64,000 nucleotides of DNA from assembly GCA_009823505.1 (NCBI GenBank), contig VZQC01000565.1, forward strand, positions 480,624-544,623, given 5' to 3'. Position numbers and translations under genes: made by a program. This DNA is from Rhizomys pruinosus (lineage: Eukaryota; Chordata; Mammalia; Rodentia; Spalacidae). This document shows, piece after piece, positions 50,150-59,100 of the stretch (its first letter is position 1; the number at the start of each line of letters is the position of its first letter). The notes below the pieces were generated by a model, which worked only from the letters and a program-made list of their open reading frames with translations, was not told where the DNA came from and made no database searches.

Positions 50150-50530
50150 AGTAAGTGAACACCGAAGGCCTACGCAATGCTACAAACGCGCACATGGGCG
50201 GGGAGGGGGGGGAAATACTATGACTTGTCTGCTGCGCTTGCGCGCTCAGCTATCAAGAGGTCTGGGCGGGGAATGTTACATAGGCTGGTGGCCGCGGCCC
50301 GCAGCAGATTCCTGGCTTTTCCGATTTCCGCGTTATGGCGATGTGCCGGCGGTGCAGGAAGCGGCGGGAGAGCCTGGACCAGTGTGAGAGCGCTTGGCAT
50401 CGCACAGCAGGTGAGAAGGAAGGCGCTCCCCACGAGTTCTGGAGGGCCGGGTGGGTGCTGCGCTGGACGCCACGATGACGTCATCGACGTGCGCAGGTGT
50501 TGTCGGAAGCAGTCACTTCCTCATTTCCGC
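50150..50530 (+). promoter_or_regulatory. Afg3l1: CpG-rich Afg3l1 promoter and first exon
   Basis: A dense CpG and GC-box stretch (gggcgggg at about 50195 and 50264, gcgcttgcgcgctc, ggccgcggcccgc, gatgacgtcatcgacgtgcg at 50474-50493 with a palindromic TGACGTCA CRE). It surrounds the first coding exon, is TATA-less, and looks like a housekeeping CpG-island promoter. Confidence 0.75.
50273..50410 (+). CDS. Afg3l1: Afg3l1 exon 1 (start, mitochondrial presequence)
   Basis: 46 codons from ATG 50273 with donor gtgaga at 50411. Product MLHRLVAAARSRFLAFPISA onward: Arg- and Ala-rich, no acidic residue, typical of a mitochondrial targeting sequence. It resembles the mouse Afg3l1 N-terminus. Confidence 0.88.
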
Positions 50531-51640
50531 TGGAGACTCAGATGTCACCTGAGATGGTGGTCCCTGTGGCCGGCTGGTTCTTGCGCACCTCAGTAGCTTT
50601 TACTGGTCGCGCTGCCTCTCTGCTCTCTAGTTGCAAGATGCTGTGTTGTTCTCTGTTTTCCGGACTTCGTTCCGGAAGCTGAGCCTGAGCCTCCTGCCTC
50701 TGCGGTTTCCCTAGAGACAGACAGGATGAGGTTCCTCGGGGTAGCAATAACACCTCTGCTTCACCTGTAGACTTGCCCTTCGATCCAGCTAGGAGAATGG
50801 ATGTGGAAGAGTTTTGTAAATGGTTCTAGTTATCTTTTTTCAACGGAGTTTCCTTGAGCTCCACTGTTCGATTTAGAGGACAGAGAAAGAATGAAGTTTG
50901 GGTGAAAGACCAGAGCCAGACCTTTCCAGCAGACTGAACAGGGTTTATTCAGCGAAGGTGGGAACATCCTTTCTTGGGGAAAGGAAGTTGTGGGCCGGTG
51001 GGAGGAGTAGAAGTGAGTTTTATATTGCTGAAAATAAAGAAGGTACAGGTAGCTGTGAAATCTGAGTTAAGGCGTCCTTGGGCCCTTTTCCTGGAGTTGC
51101 TTGCTTGAGCAGAATAAAAAGAAGCTGTTTTCAGCACAGATGGCTAGCTGATAGTGGGGACACAACGACAGTAGACATTCTGGCAGGGGGAGTAGGTTGT
51201 TTGGCTTTTCTGCAGTTGTGGCACCTCATCATCACCGAGCTAGGGATGTGGCTAGCTAGTAAATACTGGGGCTAGGGTGAGACATTTGTCTCAGGGAACT
51301 TCTGGTTTCTATCAACCACTATATCGCTGTCATAGTAATGCCACTTTGGTTATCTCACTCATGTCTTACCCATGTCCAGTAGGTAGACATTGCCTCCTTT
51401 TCTGTCTGTTTTTTTCTCCTTGAGAAGCTGTGTGAGGATTGAACCCAAGGGTTTAGACATGCTGGCAAATGCTCTACACTGTTGTAAGGAAATAGCAGGA
51501 AGAATAAGAAGGGAAACTGACTTAATAGAGCAAGTATTAGAGAATAAACCTGAGAGGGCATCCTCTCCACAGCCCAGTATCCTGAGGAATGCACAACCTC
51601 TCTCACAGACTCAGAGTTTTTGTATTTTATATTGTCTCAA
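50531..51640. other. Afg3l1 intron 1, no recognised element
   Basis: Part (about 50880-51290) has an LTR-like look (gggtttattcagcgaag, aataaag, gagcagaataaaaag) but no paired ends, and I cannot assign it. Confidence 0.35.
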
Positions 51641-51654
51641 AAAGACCAAAAAAG

Positions 51655-51955
51655 GGGGCTGGGGAGTGGGCTTAGTGGTTAAGAACAGTGGTTGCTCTTG
51701 GAGAGGAACCAGGTTTGATTCCCAGCACCCACATGGTGACTATCCACTATCCATAACTCCAGTTTAGGGGAATCTGACATCCTCTTGGGCATTACATGAC
51801 ACAGGTGCACTTACATATATGCATGCAATAGCGCCTTTAGTCCTAGCACTTGGGAGGCAGAGGCAGGTGGATCTCTGTGAGTTCAAGGCCAGCTTGGTGT
51901 ACAGAGTGAGTTCCAGGACAGCTGGAGCTACAGGGAGACCCTGTCCGAAAAGCCT
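51655..51955 (+). repeat. B2 then B1 SINE
   Basis: Sense B2 (gggggctggggagtgggc, about 51655-51825) followed by a sense B1 missing its first bases (about 51828-51955). Confidence 0.82.
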
Positions 51956-52598
51956 ATGGTTAGAGGCTGAGGGAGGACTGAGGAATCTGACAGGAAAGGG
52001 TGTTCCATGTGTGCTGGGCAATTTCAAGAGGAGGAGGTTTAGAGAAGGACACAATGGTTGTCATTAAGAGCAGAGGTAGGAATTATGCCAAGTGGTAGGA
52101 GCGAAATAAGAGGGAAAAGTCTTGAATGCTTCTTGCATAGTCACCACCTTCTGGGCTACCGTCATAGACAGTAGCAGTTCACTCCATCTGGCTCCTCTGA
52201 TATGACCCAATCCCAATCACAGGGGACTGCCTGTACTGGAGTCCTGCATGACTGACTCTTCTTATAATAGGGAAATGCACTCTAAACTTCTGAAAATGAC
52301 ACAACTTGAAACAGCAATTTGGTGGTTTGGTGGTTTGGTGTCATGATTGGTGCTGTTAGCTTATTTCCTAGCTTGCTTGTTTGGATTTTAACATATGGCT
52401 TACCTTACATTTTAGTTTACTGTGGCTCTTAATAGCTTATTTGAATAATTTTTACTGAATTAGCAAATTAATAATTGGGGATCGTGTTTATGTTTGGGGA
52501 ATAGTTTACAGAGCCTGTCTCAATGCATCTAAATTTACGCAGATGCTGTTATGTATGGGATAAAATTCATCATAACAAAAATTGCACACCTGAAAGAT

Positions 52599-52870
52599 TC
52601 CTTTTTTTTTTCTTTTTGAGACAGGGTCTCCCTGTAGCCTCAGCTAGCCTGGAACTTGGAACTTGCTATGTAGATGAGGCTGGCCTTGAACTCATGGAGA
52701 TCCACCTGCCTCTGCTGGGATTAAAAGTGTGTGCTACCATGCCTGACTTTTTTTGTTTGTTTGTTTTTTAGACATGGTCCCATTATGTACCTGAGGCTGG
52801 CTTTGGTGATTCCCCTGCCTCAACCTCTCCAACTCCTGCAATTATAGGTATGAGCCACCAGCCCTGCTTT
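52599..52870 (-). repeat. B1 SINE and adjoining old B1
   Basis: Antisense B1 at about 52599-52750, followed by a (GTTT)n-headed, diverged antisense B1-like unit to 52868. Confidence 0.8.
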
Positions 52871-53172
52871 GTTTTTGTTTTTGAAACCAATATTTTGTTA
52901 CTAAAATTGCCTCAGACAAGAATTGATTAGTTATTTTGTTTTTTAAGAGTCCCCCCTCCCAGATACATCTATGAAAATTCTTTATGACTTTCTGAAGTAA
53001 ATTTAGTTCTTGATTATTCTCTTGAACAATATTCAAGTAGGTAAATGCAGGCACCAAGTTTACATCTCAGCCATGAATCCAAATCCTATCCCTTATAGCC
53101 TGTCTTGCTACTCTGAGAAGATGCTGTGTTGTATTGCAGAAGCAGTTTAGCTAATCCTCTCTCCTGTTTCAG

Positions 53173-53260
53173 TGCCTCCCTGGGATGCGCCTGCAGCAGG
53201 TAGTTCTGCAGGGAAGACTGATTTCATTTTCCCAATGGCTGTGTTCAAAACCTCCTGAAG
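53173..53260 (+). CDS. Afg3l1: Afg3l1 exon 2
   Basis: Acceptor ctgtttcag ends at 53172 and the gtatct donor starts at 53261. 88 nt encode QQVVLQGRLISFSQWLCSKPPE, matching the segment between presequence and FEKFF in the family. Ends one base into a codon. Confidence 0.82.
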
Positions 53261-53957
53261 GTATCTTACTTCTTTTACCTTCTGTAGTGGTATAAAGTTT
53301 ATAAGGATCAGTGTAGCTTCCTCAGCACATCTTCTACATTTATTAAGCAGGGTATAGGAGGGCATGACAGCTAGTATGCTCCTTACTGAACCACACTATA
53401 GTACCTCCACACCTTTATCATTTTGATGTCTTTGACACTGGCCAAAGTGAAGCTTTCAGAAGGATATTAGTTGGTGAATCTTTTGGGAGGTATGGAGATA
53501 AACTAATCTTTCTGCTTAACTGATTCTGAGGACCAAATCTCATGTTTTGGAAAGTAAAATAAATTGTAGCTAGCTGAAACACATTGGTTTCAACTGAAGC
53601 CCTTCAGTGCAGGCCATAGACCTGAGCTTAGTGCTCTGAACCATGGGACCACACTCTTAGAAGCCTCTGAAGAGCTATGTCTCTGGCAAATAGAAGATAT
53701 TCCTCAGTCTTCATCTCAGTTTTTGGACTTGGGGCTGCCTGTTTATTTTTGCCATGGGATGGCCACCAAGGACAGCAGAAGGTGGAGCTGGCCTGGGCCT
53801 GCAAGATGAACTGTGTGTGCTATAGATGGCAGAATCAGAGAAAAGAAGAAGCTGGCTTCTCACTTTCTTTGCCTGATTAGACTATATTATTCCTTTTCTG
53901 AGTGTAGTTTATTTTTTTTGTATTATAATTACTAGAACCTCTCTTTTTTTCCCTAAT

Positions 53958-54026
53958 GATTTGAGAAATTCTTTAAAAAGAATGGAAGAAGTACAGACTC
54001 CAGAAATTCATTAGCTCCAAAAAAAG
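53958..54026 (+). pseudogene. Afg3l1: Afg3l1 exon 3 with missing splice acceptor
   Basis: 69 nt encode FEKFFKKNGRS and SLAPKK, with a usable gtaaaa donor at 54027. The pyrimidine tract (ctctttttttccctaat) ends in AT where AG is expected (53956-53957). Because 69 is a multiple of 3 and phases match, skipping this exon would keep the frame, so this defect alone need not kill the gene. Confidence 0.75.
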
Positions 54027-54419
54027 GTAAAAGGGCCAGTTCGATAACTCAAACCATCAAGTTTTATGTTTGAGTATTTTTAAAGCACTGTCTAATGTCG
54101 AGTTGAATCTTGGGAAGTTCCAGCTGGCCTCAAATTCATGGCAGTCTTTCCACATCAGTCTCCTGAGTCTGGGATTCCAGTCCTGCTCTCTCGCTCATAA
54201 GCATGTAGGTCTATGTATCTGAAGTTTTTTTTTCTGTGCTTGTTTGTGAGTGCTGCCTCTTGCTCCCAAGCCAACCTGTTCCTTGTCTTTGTCTTCATCT
54301 TTTACTATCTTCTCAGCTTGTTTAGATCTAAGCCTTGATTTTTTTAAAAGTTGTATCACCATTTGGTGGTTTGGATGGGTTTGGGGATCAGTGAAGTCAG
54401 TGTTTAACAGATGTGTTTT

Positions 54420-54719
54420 CCTGCTTGGATACCCATGAGTGTGGTGCTGGACAGCTTGGGTGTCAACTTTGATGCAGCTGGGTTGAGGGAGCCTCAGTTG
54501 GGAATTTCCTCCATTGGAATGGCCTGTGGCCATTTCCTTGGGGCATCTTGATTGTTGAGTGATATGGGGGGACCCAGCCCACTGTGGGTGGTGCCACCCC
54601 TGGGAAGGTTGTTGTGTATTGTATAAGAAAGCAGGCTGGGGATGGGCCAGGGGAGCAAGCCAGTAAGCATGGTCTGTGCTTCAGCTCCTGCCACTAGGTT
54701 CCTGCCCTGAGTTCTTACC
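54420..54719 (+). repeat. Rodent LTR-like interspersed repeat, truncated
   Basis: Sense copy of the family at 49290-49660 (gcccactgtgggtggtgcca, gtattgtataagaaagcagg, ttcctgccctgagttc). It is cut short by the microsatellite at 54720. Confidence 0.6.
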
Positions 54720-54869
<150 letters not shown>

Positions 54870-55030
54870 GTATATGAATATTTTGGCTGCATGTATATGT
54901 GCGCACTATGTGCATGAAATGCCCATGGAGGCCAGAAGAGGGCATCAGATCTCTTAGAGCTAGAGTTAGGGAAGGTTTTTACCTGCCATGTGGGTACTTG
55001 GAACCAAACCTGGGTCCTCCACAAGAACAG
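54870..55030 (-). repeat. Old B2 SINE
   Basis: Antisense diverged B2 (tatgaatattttggctgcat... ctgggtcctccacaagaac). Confidence 0.65.
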
Positions 55031-55034
55031 CCAG

Positions 55035-55312
55035 GGGGCTGGAGAGATGGCTTAGCGGTTAAGAGCGCCGACTGCTCTTGCAGAGGACCTGGGTTCAATC
55101 CCCAGCACCCACATGGTGGCTAAGAACCATCTTTAACTCCAGTTCCAGGGGAATCTGATGCCCTCTTCTGAGGTGTGGTGGCGCATGACTTTAATCCTCG
55201 CACTTGGGAGGCAGAGGCAGGCGGATCTTTGTGAGTTCAAGGCCAGCCTGGTCTACAGAGTGAGTTCCAGGACAGCTGGGGCTACAGGGAGACCCTGTCT
55301 CGAAAAGACAAA

Positions 55313-55351
<39 letters not shown>

Positions 55352-55352
55352 A
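55035..55352 (+). repeat. B2 SINE truncated by B1 SINE
   Basis: Sense B2 (55035 to about 55170, cut after gccctcttctg) joined to a sense B1 (about 55171-55305) with an (AAAT)n tail. Confidence 0.88.
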
Positions 55353-55839
55353 CAAAGCTTGTCTAGATATACATTAAAAAAAAAAAAGAATAGTCAGTGC
55401 TCTTGCAGAGGACTCAGGCTGGAGACATGCCATAGATGACTGCTAAGTCATCCCTCCAGGCCCAGCTATGGTATTCTTTGCCAAAAAAAGATTTTGCTGT
55501 TAAATTTCAGGACTTCCTGGTGTAGTGGGACATCCTATAATCACAGATTTCAGGAAGTTGAGGCAGAGGGATGGTAAGTTCCAGGGCAGCCTGGGGTATA
55601 TGAGACTCCTGTCTTAGTAAGCAAAAACAAACAGCTCAGGTTTAAAGCCCATGAGGTAACATTTGAGGAATTTTATATGTATCTGAAGCTGCTTTTCAGG
55701 AATATTTCTTACTTTTTCTTTTTTTTTTTTTTACCCCACACCTTCATGTGTGTTCATGTGTGTGTGCATATGCACATGTGTGTATGGAGGCTAGAGGTCC
55801 ATATTAATCACTCTCAACTTTATTTTTTATTAAAAATTT

Positions 55840-56016
55840 TTTATGGTATTTTAAAATTTTTTGTGTATATGAGTGTATTGCCTGGATGTATGTAATGTAC
55901 TGTATTGTGCAATGGCTGAGGAGGTTAGAAGAGGGCATTCGATTCCCCTGGAACTGAAGTTATGGATGGTTGTTAGCCATCATGTGGGTGCTGGGAACTG
56001 AACCCAGATCCTGTGC
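55840..56016 (-). repeat. B2 SINE, 3' broken by B1
   Basis: Antisense B2 (tgtgtatatgagtgtattgcc... cccagatcctgtgc). Confidence 0.78.
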
Positions 56017-56030
56017 AAGAATAGCCAACT

Positions 56031-56190
56031 TGCCGGGCGTGGTGGCACACACCTTTAATCCTAGCACTTGGGAGGCAGAGGCAGGCTGATCTCTGTGAGT
56101 TCAAGGCCAGCCTGGTCTATATAGTGAGTTCCAGGACAGCTGGGGCTACAGGGAGACCCTGTCTCAAAAAGACCAAAAAAAAAAAAAAAA
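56031..56190 (+). repeat. B1 SINE with perfect TSD
   Basis: Sense B1 inserted in the antisense B2. Target duplication aagaatagccaact (56017-56030 and 56191-56204). Confidence 0.95.
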
Positions 56191-56279
56191 AAGAATAGCC
56201 AACTCTAGTCCATCAACTTTATTTTTAACTTTTTTATTTTTAACTTCAACTTTATTTTTAACTTTTAAATTACATTTAT

Positions 56280-56600
56280 TTGTGTATATATACACACCTG
56301 CCATGTGGTGGTCAGAGGACAACTTTCAAGCATTGGTTCTCTCTTCTACATGTGGTTCCTAAGGATGGAACTCAGGTTGCCAGGCTTGGCAAGTGCCTTT
56401 ATGTGCTGAACCATCTTATCAGCCACCTTGTTTATTCAAACAAGGTCTCTCTGACCTGGAGCTGAACCTGGAGCTCCCAGGATAGGCTAGAGGGGCTTGC
56501 TGGGAAGCCCCAGCGATCTTCCTGCCTCTGCTGCCCTAGGCCAGTGACTACAGGCATGTGAGTGTTGGATTTCTGAACTCAAGTCCTTAATGCTTGCATA
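56280..56600 (-). repeat. Old SINE cluster
   Basis: A diverged B2/B3-like unit (about 56290-56430) and a B1-like unit (about 56435-56580), both antisense. Confidence 0.5.
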
Positions 56601-56708
56601 GCAAGAATATAACCAAGGCATCTCTTTAGCTCTTTTTCTGTTCTTTGAATTATTCTCTGGAGAACTATATGTAATTCTTTTGTGATACTAGACTTTGTTT
56701 TATCTTAG

Positions 56709-56803
56709 AAACTGGAGAACCAAAGAAGGCTGGGCTTGGAGGAGATGGAGGCAAGAAAGGAGGGAAGTGGGATGAATTTGCCTGGTGGAAACAGATGCAG
56801 AAG
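56709..56803 (+). CDS. Afg3l1: Afg3l1 exon 4
   Basis: Acceptor atcttag ends at 56708 and the donor gtttgt starts at 56804. 95 nt encode a Gly/Lys-rich linker (GLGGDGGKKGGKWDEFAWWK) characteristic of AFG3-like proteins just before the first membrane segment. Confidence 0.88.
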
Positions 56804-56994
56804 GTTTGTGTGTGTCTGAGGACCAGACCCAGATGCTGTCAGTTCTCTAAAGGGTGTAATTGCTTAATTGCTGCAGAGCTGAGGTTCTGTCGTCTTTGTC
56901 TTATTTTGTTTCTATTGCTAGAGCAAATACCTTACAATGAGTAATTTTTTTTTCTAGGATTAAAGGTGTGCACCACCTCGCCAGCTGTTTTGTA

Positions 56995-57500
56995 TTTTTA
57001 TTTTGGCTTTTTTTGAGATATGATGTCCCAATATAACCCTGGCTGGACTGGAACTCACTGTGTAGCCTAGGTTGGCCTCCAACTTGTGTTGAACCTCCTG
57101 GTCTCTGCCTCCTGGGTGCTGAGATTACAGATATGTACCACTATGCTCTTACACTGAGTAATGTTTTTTTGGAGGGGGGGTCTTTTTGAGACAGGGTCTC
57201 CCTGTAGCTCCAGCTGTCCTGGAGCTCACTCTGTAGACCAGGCTTGCCTTGAACTCACAAAGATCCCCCTCCTGGTCTCTGCCTCCTGGGTGCTGAGATT
57301 ACAGATATGTACCACTATGCTCTTACACTGAGTAATGTTTTTTTGGAGGGGGGGTCTTTTTGAGACAGGGTCTCCCTGTAGCTCCAGCTGTCCTGGAGCT
57401 CACTCTGTAGACCAGGCTGGCCTTGAACTCACAGAGATCCACCTGCCTCTGCCTCCCAAGTGCTAGGTTTAAAGGTGTGTGCCACCATGCCCGGCACACT
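56995..57500 (-). repeat. Antisense B1s with a 174-bp tandem duplication
   Basis: An old B1 is followed by two copies of a 174-bp unit (57097-57270 and 57271-57444). Each starts cctggtctctgcctcctggg and contains a T/G-rich lead and a B1 part. Only the last copy continues to a full B1 end (catgcccggcac). The ggagggggggtctttttgag junction is repeated exactly. Confidence 0.88.
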
Positions 57501-57699
57501 GAGTAATTTGTAAACAAATTCATTTATAAATACAGAGACTGGTAAGTGCAAAATCAAGGTACTGGTGTGTCCCAGGGTTTGTGAAGGATTGGTGTCTGTT
57601 TTCAAAGCACCTTTCTTGGTATCTTGCATACTGCTTTATCCAGAGAGAACTGGTACTCTGTCCTCATATGGTGAGAAGGAATAAACTCAAGACTTTTTG

Positions 57700-57850
57700 G
57701 TTGTTTGTTTTTTTGAGATAGTCTTATTGTGCAGCACTGACTGGCCTAGAACTCGTTATGTAGACCAGGCTGGCCTTGTATTTCAGAGATCTGCCTGCCT
57801 TTGCCTCCTGAGTGCTAGGATTAAAGGCATGTGCTACCATGCCTGGCTGA
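57700..57850 (-). repeat. B1 SINE
   Basis: Antisense B1 (tttttttgagatagtcttat... catgcctggctg). Confidence 0.82.
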
Positions 57851-57944
57851 ACGGTTCAATTTCACTGTGCACCTGGCCACCCTGCATAGCTCAGAAGGGG
57901 TGGGTTTGGATGACTTCTTTAATAACATCTGAAAAAATAAATTG

Positions 57945-58062
57945 CCATAAAGGATACAGGTTTGGCTCTCAGCACCCATGTTGGGCTCACAGCTGCCTAT
58001 AATTCCAGTTCCAGGGAATCCAATACCTTATTCTGGCCTCCATGGGCACATTCCCCAATAAA
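57945..58062 (+). repeat. B2 SINE fragment
   Basis: Middle of a sense B2 (ctctcagcacccatgttggg... ctggcctccatgg). It sits just before Afg3l1 exon 5. Confidence 0.65.
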
Positions 58063-58129
58063 ATATTTTTAGAAAGACTGCCAGATTTTTCATTTAACTA
58101 GAAAATGTGTTATCTTTCTTCTTCCATAG

Positions 58130-58269
58130 GGGGAGTTTCCTGGGGATGACAAGGATTTCCGAAATCTGGCTGTTTTGTTGCTGTGGGATTTTTGTATTTC
58201 TGTTTCCTAGATCCTGGAAAAGATATCACTTGGAAGCACTTTGTACAGTATTACCTGTCCAGAGGTCTG
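58130..58269 (+). pseudogene. Afg3l1: Afg3l1 exon 5 with frameshift and stop
   Basis: Acceptor tccatag ends at 58129 and the gtgagg donor starts at 58270. It starts in frame as GEFPGDDKDFRNLAV (the family has Trp where Gly5 stands), then shifts and stops at TAG 58208-58210. The next frame resumes the family sequence (GFLYF, DPGKDITWKHFVQYYLSRGL). The exon is 140 nt, while the protein family predicts 150. The lost bases fall in the first transmembrane segment. Confidence 0.85.
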
Positions 58270-58830
58270 GTGAGGAAATTTATAGTCTGTTTATTCAGGA
58301 GAATGGTGTGCAGGTTTGCAGTACCCTGAAGAATCTGTGAACTCTGGGAAGGGCTGAGTCAGTCTACTGTGTGATAAGATCCCCAGCAGCCTAGGCACAA
58401 AAACTTTCACAATAACTATCTAGCAGAACAATATCAGGGTTGGGTGGAAGTTGCCCTAATATTATGTCCTAGCTTTATTTCTTTTAGTCTTCCAAATTTA
58501 GTATTGTTTGTTAATCTTAGCTTTCAGTCTCATATCTGACTCAGATCTTTTCCTTCCCTTATTGTACCCATGGCCCTTGCTGAGCAGCCCCAGACAGTGG
58601 GGTAGGGTTCACATCTCTGCACAGGAACACATGCATGGCATCAGCATCACTCTTTTTTCCTCAAGATGTGGGTTTGTCCATCTGGATGCTGAGGTTGGGT
58701 CAAATACTGCTCCCGATTCAATGTAAACTTGAGTAAGATAAAGTGCTTTGCTTCTTAGTTGTCATAAAAACAGAGATGTTCTGGTTTTTTTTTTTTTTTC
58801 ATCTTTTATACAGTTCCTACTTTTTTTTTC
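58270..58830. other. Afg3l1 intron 5 sequence, no element recognised
   Basis: No further Afg3l1 exon (the VDRLEVV-type segment) and no clear SINE found here or in the rest of the window. Confidence 0.4.
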
Positions 58831-58836
58831 TTTTTT

Positions 58837-58990
58837 TAAATTTTCATTTTTTTTTTTTAATTTTTATTGATGGTTTGTGCATTTTATACATCATTTTCCA
58901 ATTCAGATCAGGCATATTTCCCTTTCCCTTCCCCCCCACCCCCACCCCATCCCAGATCATGTATTCTGCCATAACTGTCCTGCATCTTTC
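58837..58990. repeat. Left direct repeat flanking the minisatellite
   Basis: About 150 bp from taaattttcattttt to ctgcatcttt, nearly repeated at 62974-63124. On the minus strand it reads a G/A-rich tract (gtgggggtgg, gggaaagggaaat) then an A-rich end (caataaaaattaaaa). That resembles a LINE 3' end; this assignment is tentative. Confidence 0.8.
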
Positions 58991-59026
58991 AGACTCACTC
59001 TTCTCTTTTTGTTCTGAAGGTTCGCA

Positions 59027-59058
59027 AACGGGGGGGGGGGCGGGGGGTGGTGGGGGTT
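59027..59058 (+). repeat. G-run between left direct repeat and array
   Basis: A stretch of 12 G, then GCGGGGGGTGGTGGGGGTT. It could form a G-quadruplex. Confidence 0.85.
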
Positions 59059-59100
59059 ATGGCCTGATCTAGCCCGCGCACCGGCAGCTGCTCAACGTCG

